From positions 1 to 35,000 of the forward strand of contig JAFWKY010000016.1 of NCBI GenBank assembly GCA_017514105.1: a stretch of 35,000 nt of DNA. Reading direction: 5' to 3'. How positions within the stretch are numbered: position 1 is the stretch's first letter; each line of letters opens with the position of its first letter. This document shows, piece after piece, positions 1 to 7,700 of this stretch. The DNA comes from Candidatus Saccharimonadota bacterium. GTDB lineage: Bacteria > Patescibacteriota > Saccharimonadia > Saccharimonadales > Saccharimonadaceae. The notes beneath the pieces were generated by a model. It saw nothing but the letters and a program-made list of their open reading frames with translations. It had not been told where the DNA came from and did not search any database. The position numbers were made by a program, and so were the translations under genes.

Positions 1-2
1 CC

Positions 3-137
3 AAATTTGGCGTTAATATATCTATCATTGGTAACACCAAATACATTAGTCCATATTACAGGCTATCTCTGGCGGTAGAAACGCTCAATGAGCATACTGC
101 CGAGGCCTTCAAATGGCTTATCGGAAGATTATTCTAG
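3..137 (+). CDS. 3' end of an unidentified gene (partial)
   Basis: An open frame enters from the left edge and stops at TAG 135-137, giving 44 residues ending in WLIGRLF. A strong terminator follows directly, so this is probably the end of a real gene. The segment IIGNTKYISPYYR faintly recalls a stretch of cis-prenyltransferases such as UppS, but the residues that should follow are absent. I do not assign a function. Confidence 0.5.
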   Translation, partial: KFGVNISIIGNTKYISPYYRLSLAVETLNEHTAEAFKWLIGRLF

Positions 138-147
138 TCACCCCCTT

Positions 148-172
148 GCCCGCCATTGGCGGGCTCTTTTTT
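148..172 (+). terminator. Rho-independent terminator
   Basis: A perfect 7-bp stem (GCCCGCC / GGCGGGC) with a 3-nt loop is followed by a T-rich tail. It ends the upstream partial gene and separates it from the Mur ligase promoter. Confidence 0.9.
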
Positions 173-192
173 ACTGGGGTGGCGAAGCGGTT

Positions 193-223
193 TTGTTCAT
201 TTTTACGCTGCCTGTGTTATAAT
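193..223 (+). promoter_or_regulatory. Leaderless promoter of the Mur ligase operon
   Basis: The -10 box TATAAT (218-223) is preceded by TGTGT. A weak -35 (TTGTTC, 193-198) lies 19 nt upstream. The ATG at 230 begins 6 nt after the -10 box, so transcription should start at or next to the start codon. This spacing decides the start over the longer open frame beginning at 113. Confidence 0.8.
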
Positions 224-229
224 AACTGT

Positions 230-1501
230 ATGACAGTAGCTCAGTTTAAGAAGCGTTTTTACTTTGTTGCGGCGAAATACTTCCGTTTTTTTGCGAATAT
301 TGTTTTTCAGAGGTGGCACCCTAGAGTAATTGCAGTGACTGGTTCGGCCGGTAAAACTACTATGCTGAACTTGTTGGAGCACGAGATAGGGAAGAAAGCC
401 CACTATTCGCATGATGCCAATTCGGCTTTTGGGATTTCTTTTGATATTCTAGGACTTAAAGGGATTCGCGGTTCTAAGTTACGCTGGGCGTGGCTTTTCT
501 TTGCGGCACCTTGGTGCGTGCTTTTTCGCTGGCGCAGACAGCCATTCTATGTGGTAGAAATTGACGGCGAACGCCCGCACGAAACAGAATTTCTCGCTAC
601 TTGGCTAAAACCAGAGGTGACGATTTGGGTGTCTATCGGGCTTTCCCATGCGGTGCAGTTTGAAAACGAGGTCAAGGAAGGTAAATTCAAAGACCTCAGT
701 ACGGCGATAACGGCGGAATTTGCGACTTTGCCGGCAAATACCACCAAGCGCGTTTACATTGATGCCAGTTCAAAACTAATGAATGAGGCCACCGCCAATA
801 TCAAAGCGAAGGTAATCCCGATCAAGAAATCTTTGATGCGAAAATATGTCGTTTATCCAGATTCAACAGATTTTACTTATGGTGATACGACTTTTCATTT
901 TGATCACCCAGAGCCAAAAGATGTCGCTTTTAATTTGTTTGTTTTGCAAGATTTGATGAAATATCTGAAACTCAAGTTCAATCCAGATTTCTCGGACCTC
1001 AAGATTGCGCCAGGTAGGAGTTCGCATTTTAAGGGCAAGAAGGGAATAGATATTATTGACAGCAGTTATAACGCGCACATGATCTCCGTCGCGTCAATAC
1101 TAGATATGGCCGAGCGAATGCACGCGGACCATAAGTGGCTGATAATTGGCGACATTGTGGACCAGGGATCAATTGAGCATCATGAGCACGAAAAACTAGC
1201 AGAGTTAATCGCAAAGGTTAGACCAGAAAAAGTAGTACTGGTCGGGAGACGCACCAAGAAATATACCGCGCCAAAATTAAAAGAACTCGGGGTTTCTGCT
1301 GTGGCAACGACTGACCCGAAAAAGGCCTTGGCCTATCTTGAAAAGAGAATCACCGGCAAAGAAACTTTGATTTTTAAGGGAAGTCAGTATCTGGAGTGGG
1401 TTATTGAAAAATTGCTTGCCGATCCAAAGGACGCCAAGAAGTTGTGCCGACGCGAGCGGGCTGCGGTAGCGCGCCGTAAAAGTTGGGGGTTGGATTCGTG
1501 A
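230..1501 (+). CDS. MurF-like Mur ligase family protein
   Basis: 423 residues. Seen: the ATP-binding loop TGSAGKTT at residues 37-44, the acidic stretch VVEIDGERP, and DSSYNAHMISV, which matches the MurF signature DxYNANPxS. Mur ligases couple ATP hydrolysis to amide bond formation on peptidoglycan precursors, and MurF adds D-Ala-D-Ala. The P-loop sits near residue 40 rather than near 110, so the usual N-terminal uridine-binding domain is missing or replaced by a short basic/hydrophobic helix. The exact substrate is therefore uncertain. The ATG at 230 is chosen because it lies 6 nt after a TATAAT box. This is the first gene of a five-gene operon, and its TGA overlaps the next start. Family assignment is solid; MurF activity itself is inferred. 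Confidence 0.85.
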   Translation: MTVAQFKKRFYFVAAKYFRFFANIVFQRWHPRVIAVTGSAGKTTMLNLLEHEIGKKAHYSHDANSAFGISFDILGLKGIRGSKLRWAWLFFAAPWCVLFRWRRQPFYVVEIDGERPHETEFLATWLKPEVTIWVSIGLSHAVQFENEVKEGKFKDLSTAITAEFATLPANTTKRVYIDASSKLMNEATANIKAKVIPIKKSLMRKYVVYPDSTDFTYGDTTFHFDHPEPKDVAFNLFVLQDLMKYLKLKFNPDFSDLKIAPGRSSHFKGKKGIDIIDSSYNAHMISVASILDMAERMHADHKWLIIGDIVDQGSIEHHEHEKLAELIAKVRPEKVVLVGRRTKKYTAPKLKELGVSAVATTDPKKALAYLEKRITGKETLIFKGSQYLEWVIEKLLADPKDAKKLCRRERAAVARRKSWGLDS

Positions 1502-2190
1502 AAAAGGGTGAGGCAGATCTATATATCATTCACGGCTGGACCTACACAGTAGAACCATGGCGTGAGACGCTTGAACTACTCGCCAAGGAAGGTTTGCGGG
1601 TAAAGATGCTGCGCGTGCCTGGACTAACAGAGCCGAGCAAGAAAGAATTCACAATTGACGATTATGTGAAATGGGCCGATCGCAATATCCCAGATGGAGC
1701 AATTGCGCTAGGACATTCAAACGGCGGGCGAATTCTACTTAACCTGTGTGCGAAAAAGCCAGACAAACTCAAGTATCTGATTCTGCTAGATTCAGCAGGA
1801 ATCTACGAGCCGTCGCTCCGCAAGAAAATCGTAGAAAAATTAGCAAAGATTGGTAAGCCATTGAAGAAAATACCAGTAGTAGATAAGGTTTTCCATCGTA
1901 TTACTGGCTCTACGGATTATTCACGTGCGCCGGAAAACATGAAAAAGACTTTGGCGAATATGCTAGAGTCAGACAAAGCACTAGATATCACCAAAGTAAC
2001 AACAAAGACATTTATTCTCTGGGGGAAGAAAGACACCACTACGCCACCACGTCAGGCCACAAAGATTTACGAAGCTTTGCCAAACGCAGAACTGAAGTTC
2101 TATGCGAATTGGACTCACGCGCCATACATTTCTTCGCCAAAAGAACTGGCACGCGCATTATATACCTTGGTGACGAGGATGCAAAAATGA
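1498..2190 (+). CDS. Alpha/beta hydrolase
   Basis: 230 residues from a GTG that overlaps the Mur ligase stop (GTGA). A TTG at 1483 would add five residues. A G-rich stretch (GGGGGTTGG) precedes the GTG. The nucleophile elbow GHSNGG near residue 75, the acid region WGKKDTTTP near residue 180 and the His in NWTHAPY near residue 205 form the expected Ser-Asp-His triad. N-terminal HGWT supplies the oxyanion-hole motif. No signal peptide is seen, so it is probably cytoplasmic. The substrate is unknown. Its place between a Mur ligase and FemAB-like genes suggests a role in envelope precursor metabolism, but that rests on context only. Confidence 0.85.
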   Translation: MKKGEADLYIIHGWTYTVEPWRETLELLAKEGLRVKMLRVPGLTEPSKKEFTIDDYVKWADRNIPDGAIALGHSNGGRILLNLCAKKPDKLKYLILLDSAGIYEPSLRKKIVEKLAKIGKPLKKIPVVDKVFHRITGSTDYSRAPENMKKTLANMLESDKALDITKVTTKTFILWGKKDTTTPPRQATKIYEALPNAELKFYANWTHAPYISSPKELARALYTLVTRMQK

Positions 2191-3365
2191 AACACTACTT
2201 TTTAGGTGCAGCAGCAAATTGCAAACATGTGTGGCGACACCTTTTTGCGCACGGTAGCGAAAAAGATGCTGCGAATCTCGCTTCGTACTTGAGCGAAAAA
2301 TATCACGGTGAGACGATTTTGACCAAAAACGGGCGCTCCGCACTCAGTTTGGCGCTGAGAATGTATTTTGAGCCGGGTGACAAGGTAATGGTGAACGGTT
2401 TTACTTGCTACGCAGTGGTAGAAGCATTAGAAGCGGCTGGGATTGTCCCGGTATATACTGATATCTCCGCAAAAGATTTGAATTACGATGTTACGACCTT
2501 GAAGAAAGCCTACGATAGGTCAGTAAATGCCGGCAGCGAAATACAGAAGGCTGCGGAAGGCGCGGGCGACGATTCTGGCATATATCCAAAAGGCATAATC
2601 ATCCAAAATAGTCTCGGAAATCCGGTAGATATTGTCGCAATTGAGAAGTTTGTTACAGAACGAAAGATGCTGATAATTGAGGATTTGGCGCACTCAGTGG
2701 GAGTTAAATACCCAGACGGGCGCGAAGCGGGAACGGTAGGTGCGGCTGCAGTCTTTTCTTTTGGCAAGGAGAAATCCATAGACACGATTTCGGGCGGTGC
2801 AGTAGTGCTGCGAGATGCAGTTTACAAGGTGAAGGGAGCGCGTACAATTCTTCCGCAGAATAAGGCCCGCACCTCTGATAATTTGCGTGCAAGGTTCTAT
2901 CCGCTGTTTGGCAAAATTTACCGTGGACTATCGTATGTACGTTTGAATGGTGTTTTTATGCGTATTTTGCTTGCGCTGCATTGGGTAGAGAAATCTGCCG
3001 ATAACCGGCTAGACCTAACACGTAAAATTGGTAATTTTGAAGCAAAATTAGCCCTAAAGCAGTTTCGTGAACTAGACAAGAAGGATAACGGGCCGCTCAG
3101 GACTTTTTATTTGTTAGATAATCGCGCAGACGTACTCTCTTTACTCAAGAAATCTGGATATTTCTTTGATGGTTTTTGGTATGAACGACCGGTTTCGCCA
3201 GAGAGATACTACAAAAAAGTGCGTTTTCCGGAAGCAGAATGCCCAGTGGCCGTGGCGATATCGCAAAAAATCATTAATTTTCCGAATTATTACAGCAAAT
3301 CTGATCTCGCCAAAGCGGAGCGGATAGTACGCGAACAGGGTAAAGTGTGGGAAGGAGCAAAATGA
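2187..3365 (+). CDS. DegT/DnrJ/EryC1-type PLP-dependent aminotransferase
   Basis: 392 residues. The start ATG at 2187 overlaps the previous stop as ATGA. Fold-type I features are visible: TKNGRSALSLALRMY near the N terminus (cofactor phosphate region), VNGFTCYAVVEALEAAG, IIEDLAHSVG (the Asp that contacts the pyridine nitrogen) and SFGKEKSIDTISGG, whose Lys is the likely Schiff-base residue. Members of this family usually aminate nucleotide-linked sugars or act as related PLP enzymes. Here the neighbours make peptidoglycan-type precursors, so an amino-sugar or amino-acid donor role is plausible but not shown. The C-terminal part, including WYERPVSPERYY, is less conserved. Confidence 0.85.
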   Translation: MKHYFLGAAANCKHVWRHLFAHGSEKDAANLASYLSEKYHGETILTKNGRSALSLALRMYFEPGDKVMVNGFTCYAVVEALEAAGIVPVYTDISAKDLNYDVTTLKKAYDRSVNAGSEIQKAAEGAGDDSGIYPKGIIIQNSLGNPVDIVAIEKFVTERKMLIIEDLAHSVGVKYPDGREAGTVGAAAVFSFGKEKSIDTISGGAVVLRDAVYKVKGARTILPQNKARTSDNLRARFYPLFGKIYRGLSYVRLNGVFMRILLALHWVEKSADNRLDLTRKIGNFEAKLALKQFRELDKKDNGPLRTFYLLDNRADVLSLLKKSGYFFDGFWYERPVSPERYYKKVRFPEAECPVAVAISQKIINFPNYYSKSDLAKAERIVREQGKVWEGAK

Positions 3366-4345
3366 ATTGGAAGGATGTACTCAAACAGTATCCAGAGGCA
3401 AATTTCTTGCAGTCGCCAGAATATGGCGAGATGAATACAATTCTAGGCGAGAAAGTGATCGTCAAAGAATTCGCGAATAAGGGCAGGTCTGGCTACGCTC
3501 AAATGATTGTACGAGATGCCAAACGCGGACGCTACCTAGAAATTCCGTGCGGCCCGCTTCTGGAGTGGAGCGATTCGGGCGCAGTGAAGGCGGCTTTTGA
3601 TGAGATTTGTAAGATAGCAAAACGCGAAAAATGCGTTTTCGTGCGAGTGCGTCCACAACTTTTTGCGACAAGGCAGAATTTGGACTTACTAGCCGGCTTG
3701 GGACTGAGGAAATCTCCGATGCATCTAGCGGCGGAACACACAGTAATCATCAACTTGGCAAAATCCGAAGATGAACTGTTGGCCGAAATGCGAAGGCAAA
3801 CCCGTTACGAAGTACGCCGCGCGGCAAAACAAGGAATCGTTGTAGAAAAAGACAACTCAGAAGAGATTTTTAGGGAGTTTCATGCGGTACAGGCAGAAAC
3901 GGCGCGAAGGCAGAAATTCGTGCCACCTTCTCTGAAGGTCTTGTTAGCGGAGAGAGAGGCTTTTAATGAAAATATCACTATCTATGTCGCAAAAACCGAC
4001 GAAGGCGAACCAATTGCTTATGGGTTGATTATCAAAAACGGACGTGAGGCAGATTACTATGAAGCGGCCTCGCGGCCACTAAATCGTAAATTACCTGGCG
4101 CCTACGCTCTACTCTGGCAGGCGATTCGCGACCTGAAAAAAGAAGGGTACGAAAGATTTAACCTCTGGGGAATTGCGCCAGCCGGACAGCCACATCACCG
4201 TTATGCTGGCGTGACGACATTCAAAACTGGCTTTGGCGGAGATATCGTAGAATATGTTCCTGCTCACGACATGGTGATTTCGCAATTTGGCTATTTGAAG
4301 AATTTGACCGTAGAGACTATCCGGCGTAAAAGGAGGCATTTATGA
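3362..4345 (+). CDS. FemAB/FemX-like aminoacyltransferase (copy 1)
   Basis: 327 residues, start ATG overlapping the previous stop, with GGAG a few bases upstream. The opening EANFLQSPEYGEM, the middle AEMRRQTRYEVRRAAKQGI and the late LWGIAP...HHRYAGVTTFKTGFGG followed by YVPAHDMV are typical of FemAB/lipid II aminoacyltransferases with a double GNAT fold. These enzymes transfer amino acids from aminoacyl-tRNA onto the stem peptide of lipid II to build the cross-bridge, at the inner face of the membrane. The next gene is a paralogue, so a two-residue bridge or two acceptor sites are possible. This reading of specificity is inferred. Confidence 0.9.
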   Translation: MNWKDVLKQYPEANFLQSPEYGEMNTILGEKVIVKEFANKGRSGYAQMIVRDAKRGRYLEIPCGPLLEWSDSGAVKAAFDEICKIAKREKCVFVRVRPQLFATRQNLDLLAGLGLRKSPMHLAAEHTVIINLAKSEDELLAEMRRQTRYEVRRAAKQGIVVEKDNSEEIFREFHAVQAETARRQKFVPPSLKVLLAEREAFNENITIYVAKTDEGEPIAYGLIIKNGREADYYEAASRPLNRKLPGAYALLWQAIRDLKKEGYERFNLWGIAPAGQPHHRYAGVTTFKTGFGGDIVEYVPAHDMVISQFGYLKNLTVETIRRKRRHL

Positions 4346-5367
4346 GTAAGATATCCGTTGTTCCGGCGGAGTCACGCGACAAATGGGATAATTTCGTTAC
4401 GTCACACAAGGAAGCAAATTTTTTACAGTCGTGGGACTTTTATGAATTTCATAAGTCACGCGGGAAGAAAGTTGTGCGACGATTATTTTTGCGCGACGAG
4501 AAAATTGAAGGCGCATACGCTGGAGTCGTAGAGACCGCCAAACGTGGTACCTATATGGCGATTGCCGGCGGGCCGATTATTAACTGGAAAGACAAACCGA
4601 TGGTTAATGTGGTTTTTGACGACATTCGTGAGCAGGGCAAGGCACTGAAATGCGATTTTGTACGAGTGCGTCCGCAACTGGAATTATCTGATAATTCATT
4701 GCGAATAATGCAGGAACATGGTCTCATATTGGCGCCTATGTATCTGTCCGTAGAATACGCTGGTATATTGGATCTCAATAAAAGCGAAGAAGAAATTCTG
4801 GCCGGCGCATCACAGGGTTTTCGTAGGAAATTGCGTAAAGCAATGAAAAACGACATTGAAGTAACTGCAGACGCAGACGACAAGTCCATAAAAGAGTTCT
4901 GCAAACTAGAGGCAAAACATGCAGAACGACAAAAATACGTTGCCTTTTCTTCATCGTTTTTGACTAAACAATATGAGGCATTCCGTAAGGGCGGCGAAGT
5001 ATTAATCTATACCGCACGCAAGGATGGAGAGATATTGGCGCAGAACTTTATGATTTTCTATGGCAATGAGGCAAGTTATCACTATGGCGTGTCGTCAGAA
5101 CTCGGAACAAAATACTCCGCGGCGCCGCTATTACACATAGAGGCCATGCGTGAAGCACGAAGGCGCGGAATTAAGCGGTATAATCTATGGGGGATCGTGG
5201 GCCTGGAAGAAAAAACCCACCGTTTTTATGGAGTGTCGGAATTCAAACGTTCTTTTGGTTGCGAAGAATTAAAATACACACCAGCGCACGATATGGTATT
5301 AAACCACGGAAAGTATTTAATTACAAAAATGGTTGAAACAGTGCGAAAAAAGATTCGTCACGTTTAG
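4342..5367 (+). CDS. FemAB/FemX-like aminoacyltransferase (copy 2)
   Basis: 341 residues, ATG overlapping the preceding TGA, with a strong AGGAGG upstream. It is a tandem paralogue of the gene before it: both share EANFLQS near the N terminus, RVRPQL in the middle, YNLWGI or FNLWGI late, and a terminal PAHDMV followed by KKIRHV or KRRHL. The divergence is clear but the architecture is the same, so the pair arose by an old duplication. It is the last gene of the operon. No clear terminator follows; the HdeD-like gene has its own promoter 20 nt downstream. Confidence 0.9.
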   Translation: MSKISVVPAESRDKWDNFVTSHKEANFLQSWDFYEFHKSRGKKVVRRLFLRDEKIEGAYAGVVETAKRGTYMAIAGGPIINWKDKPMVNVVFDDIREQGKALKCDFVRVRPQLELSDNSLRIMQEHGLILAPMYLSVEYAGILDLNKSEEEILAGASQGFRRKLRKAMKNDIEVTADADDKSIKEFCKLEAKHAERQKYVAFSSSFLTKQYEAFRKGGEVLIYTARKDGEILAQNFMIFYGNEASYHYGVSSELGTKYSAAPLLHIEAMREARRRGIKRYNLWGIVGLEEKTHRFYGVSEFKRSFGCEELKYTPAHDMVLNHGKYLITKMVETVRKKIRHV

Positions 5368-5387
5368 CCTGTTTTGCATTAATGTGG

Positions 5388-5393
5388 TATAAT
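5388..5393 (+). promoter_or_regulatory. -10 box of the HdeD-like gene
   Basis: TATAAT preceded by TGTGG (extended -10). The ATG is 24 nt downstream and has its own AAGGA site, so this transcript carries a short leader. Confidence 0.7.
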
Positions 5394-5417
5394 AAGCATA
5401 AGTAAATAAGGATTATT

Positions 5418-6035
5418 ATGGCTCACATAAATAGAAGATTTATTGACAAACATTGGATGGTATATATAATACGTGGCGTGCTGGCATCCGCATTCGGCTT
5501 GATTGCGATGTTCGGCATGATGGGCGATTTGCAGATGATGGTGACGCTTATCGGTGTGTTTTTGTTATTTATGGGCATCGTAGATTCGTTTAGCGCGCTC
5601 AATGCCGCATCAAAAAGACGCGGCTGGGTTAATTCTGTGATCGATGCAGTAATTGATGTGGCGGTAGCCATGATTTTGCTGCTTTTCGCGAGCGGGGATA
5701 TTATTATGAGCCTGATTACTATCGCCGCATACACTATTATTTCTGGCGTAATTGACATTTTCCATGGATTCTTATCCACTGTTGATCCAACAGATCGTTT
5801 CATCAGAGTGCTTGCTGGCATACTCGGATGTGTGATGGGCGCAGTCATCATTAATGCTGGCGACTTTGATATTCTGACCTTTATCCGGTTCTTCGGTGCG
5901 TATATGCTAGTGGTAGGTGTGACGAGTATGATTTACGGCGTGCATAATCGCGCACAAAACATTGAAGACAAAGTCGCGCGCAAGGAAGCACGTCAGAAGA
6001 CAGTTCGCAAAAAGAGCAAAAAATCCAGAAAGTAA
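5418..6035 (+). CDS. HdeD/DUF308-like membrane protein
   Basis: 205 residues with about six hydrophobic segments in three hairpin pairs (roughly 14-56, 72-116 and 129-173), the pattern of the HdeD/DUF308 family. The C-terminal 30 residues are highly basic (KARQKTVRKKSKKSRK-type) and should lie in the cytoplasm. HdeD is linked to acid resistance in enterobacteria, but the function of the family elsewhere is unknown. An AAGGATTATT ribosome site precedes the ATG. It stands alone between the FemAB operon and galU. Confidence 0.8.
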   Translation: MAHINRRFIDKHWMVYIIRGVLASAFGLIAMFGMMGDLQMMVTLIGVFLLFMGIVDSFSALNAASKRRGWVNSVIDAVIDVAVAMILLLFASGDIIMSLITIAAYTIISGVIDIFHGFLSTVDPTDRFIRVLAGILGCVMGAVIINAGDFDILTFIRFFGAYMLVVGVTSMIYGVHNRAQNIEDKVARKEARQKTVRKKSKKSRK

Positions 6036-6055
6036 GCAGAAAAAATAGTTTAGGT

Positions 6056-6081
6056 GGGCCGGTTTTATTAAAAACTGGCCC
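6056..6081 (+). terminator. Hairpin between the HdeD-like gene and galU
   Basis: An 11-bp stem (GGGCCGGTTTT / AAAACTGGCCC, one G-T pair) with a 4-nt loop. No T-tract follows on the + strand, because the galU extended -10 begins at once. It may be a weak terminator. Confidence 0.5.
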
Positions 6082-6088
6082 AATGTGT

Positions 6089-6094
6089 TATAAT
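6089..6094 (+). promoter_or_regulatory. -10 box of galU
   Basis: TGTGTTATAAT, an extended -10 located 23 nt before the ATG, with AAGGAG in between. Confidence 0.7.
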
Positions 6095-6117
6095 AAGGTT
6101 TCAAGGAGATATATAGA

Positions 6118-6993
6118 ATGACAAACGTGAAAAAGGCTATTATTACCGACGCTGGTTTTGCTAGCCGATATTTACCTATTACCAAGACTATCCCGAAGGC
6201 CATGATTCCGGTTGGCGCAAAGCCTGTAATGCAACTCTGCGTAGAAGAATGTGCGAATGCTGGAATTGAAGAAATTATCATAGTAGCCACTCCAAACACC
6301 AAGGCGCGCGAGATTTACGACGATTATTTTCACAACCCGGCCAACAACGTAAAGGAACTTCTGGACAAACAAGGGAAGTCTGAGCGTTTTGAGCCAGTGG
6401 CGGAAGTTTTGAATTTTCCAAAAATTACTGTGATAGAACAAGACCCTGCTTTGCCTTATGGCAATGGCTCGCCAATTGTTTCAGCCAAACAGTTCGTACA
6501 GGACGAAGAAGCCTTCGTAGTGCTTTATAGCGACGATTTAATTCTCGGTAAAGGTGACGTAAAAGTATTGATTGACACCTATAACGCAAATCCTGGTGCG
6601 AAGGCCGTGATTGCCGCTCAAGAAATGCCCGAAGAAGTTTGGAGCAAATATGGCATGATTGCACTAAAAGAAAACGGCACTCTCAGCCATATCGTGGAAA
6701 AACCAAAGACCCCAGATTTGTCACCAAGCAACCTGACGAGTTACGGACGTTATCTGCTCACACCGGAAGTTTTTGACTATCTAGTGCCGTCAAACACTGG
6801 ACTAGATGGTGAACTCTGGACAGTGGATGCCATTACGAAATTGGCCGAGGCTGGTGATGTCCTAATTGCAAAAAGCGAGGGGAAATGGATTACAACTGGC
6901 GACCCGAAAAACTATTTCTTTGCACTGCTTGAATATACTTTGAGGAACACAGATTTTGCCGATGAAGTAAAGAAATTTGTTGCAGAATATTAA
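6118..6993 (+). CDS. galU: UTP-glucose-1-phosphate uridylyltransferase
   Basis: 291 residues, the normal length for bacterial GalU. It makes UDP-glucose from UTP and glucose-1-phosphate, a donor for surface glycans. The N-terminal loop reads TDAGFASRYLPITKTIPKAMIPV, a divergent form of [22 protein letters not shown] that keeps Arg, Pro and the two Lys. Further family blocks are EQDPALPYGNGSPIV, VLYSDDLI (metal/sugar-binding DD), KYGMIAL and IVEKP, then GRYLLTPEVFDYL and GKWITTGDPKNY. A clear AAGGAG lies upstream. It may supply glycosyltransferases such as the GT4 enzyme at 16724-17965, which is an inference from function. Confidence 0.92.
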   Translation: MTNVKKAIITDAGFASRYLPITKTIPKAMIPVGAKPVMQLCVEECANAGIEEIIIVATPNTKAREIYDDYFHNPANNVKELLDKQGKSERFEPVAEVLNFPKITVIEQDPALPYGNGSPIVSAKQFVQDEEAFVVLYSDDLILGKGDVKVLIDTYNANPGAKAVIAAQEMPEEVWSKYGMIALKENGTLSHIVEKPKTPDLSPSNLTSYGRYLLTPEVFDYLVPSNTGLDGELWTVDAITKLAEAGDVLIAKSEGKWITTGDPKNYFFALLEYTLRNTDFADEVKKFVAEY

Positions 6994-6998
6994 TGTGC

Positions 6999-7004
6999 TA
7001 TAAT
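6999..7004 (+). promoter_or_regulatory. -10 box of the small envelope gene pair
   Basis: TGTGCTATAAT starts within 10 nt after the galU stop; AAGGAG and the ATG at 7024 follow. Confidence 0.7.
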
Positions 7005-7023
7005 AAGGGTAAGGAGAAATAAT

Positions 7024-7314
7024 ATGGATGTAGCAGAATGGATTATCGTAGCAATTCTGAGTATGACTTTGCTTGTATTCTTGATTGTTGGGATAGTACT
7101 AATGGTAAAGTTGCTCAGTGTGGCAGATGAGGCCAGGCGAGTAGCAATTAGGAGTCAAGACCTTGCAGACAACGCAAATGACGTTGTATCCAATGTTAAA
7201 GGGTTGACATCAGTGGGTGGAGTAGTGCAAACATTCGTAGATAAGTACACCGAACAGAAAGCCAAAGCAAAAGAAGGGAGTTCAAAAAATGGCAGAAGAA
7301 GTACAAAAGAATAA
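7024..7314 (+). CDS. Small single-pass membrane protein of unknown function
   Basis: 96 residues. Residues 6-30 form one strong membrane helix, followed by an amphipathic helical region (VADEARRVAIRSQDLADNANDVVSNVKG) and a basic tail rich in Lys and Ser. This resembles DUF948-type small envelope proteins in layout, but I do not recognise a specific family. AAGGAG precedes the ATG. It overlaps the next gene by 26 nt, so the two are probably translated together. Confidence 0.75.
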   Translation: MDVAEWIIVAILSMTLLVFLIVGIVLMVKLLSVADEARRVAIRSQDLADNANDVVSNVKGLTSVGGVVQTFVDKYTEQKAKAKEGSSKNGRRSTKE

Positions 7315-7648
7315 ATCAGGTAAAGGCAAGTTTTTCTTGGGCGCAATGCTCGGCGCGATTGCGGGAGCGGTGGCAGGTCATTTTATTTCAAAAAAGACAA
7401 AGGAATGCGAAGAAGAGTGCGACTGTGACGACGAAGAAAATTGTGTCTGTCATAAAGACAAATTAGAGACAGAAGTCAAAAAGGTCGCCAAAAAGACAGA
7501 AAAACCTGTCAAAGAAGCAGCGAAGACCGTAGAAAAAACCGCCGAAAAAGTTAGCAAAGAGGTAAAGGATACCGCCGAAAAGGCCGAAAAAGAAACCAAG
7601 AAAGTCGCTGAAAAAATTGAGAAAAAGAGCGACACCAAAAAGGCATAA
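7289..7648 (+). CDS. YtxH-like protein with glycine-zipper helix and Lys/Glu-rich coiled tail
   Basis: 119 residues. Residues 14-34 (FFLGAMLGAIAGAVAGHFI) form a glycine-rich membrane helix typical of YtxH/gas-vesicle-like domains. Next is an acidic Cys-rich stretch (CEEECDCDDEENCVC, five Cys), unusual for the family and possibly metal-binding. The last 65 residues are a repetitive Lys/Glu/Ala helix of the LEA/apolipoprotein type (EKTAEKVSKEVKDTAEKAEK). GGGAG stands upstream of the ATG. The function is unknown; an envelope stress or scaffolding role is only a guess. Confidence 0.75.
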   Translation: MAEEVQKNKSGKGKFFLGAMLGAIAGAVAGHFISKKTKECEEECDCDDEENCVCHKDKLETEVKKVAKKTEKPVKEAAKTVEKTAEKVSKEVKDTAEKAEKETKKVAEKIEKKSDTKKA

Positions 7649-7657
7649 ATAAAGAAA

Positions 7658-7685
7658 ATACGGCTCCGTTGGGGCCGTATTTTTG
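7658..7685 (+). terminator. Rho-independent terminator
   Basis: A 10-bp stem (ATACGGCTCC / GGGGCCGTAT, one G-T pair) with a GTT loop and a T-tract. The tail runs directly into the TGTGCTATAAT promoter of dnaE. Confidence 0.9.
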
Positions 7686-7688
7686 TGC

Positions 7689-7694
7689 TATAAT
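7689..7694 (+). promoter_or_regulatory. Leaderless -10 box of dnaE
   Basis: TGTGCTATAAT ends 6 nt before the ATG at 7701. No Shine-Dalgarno site can fit. Confidence 0.8.
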
Positions 7695-7700
7695 CTTACT

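Noticed and set aside
113-229. N-terminal extension of the Mur ligase starting at 113
   Set aside because: This stretch covers the upstream terminator and the promoter; the ATG at 230 has the same 6-nt spacing to TATAAT as many other genes here.
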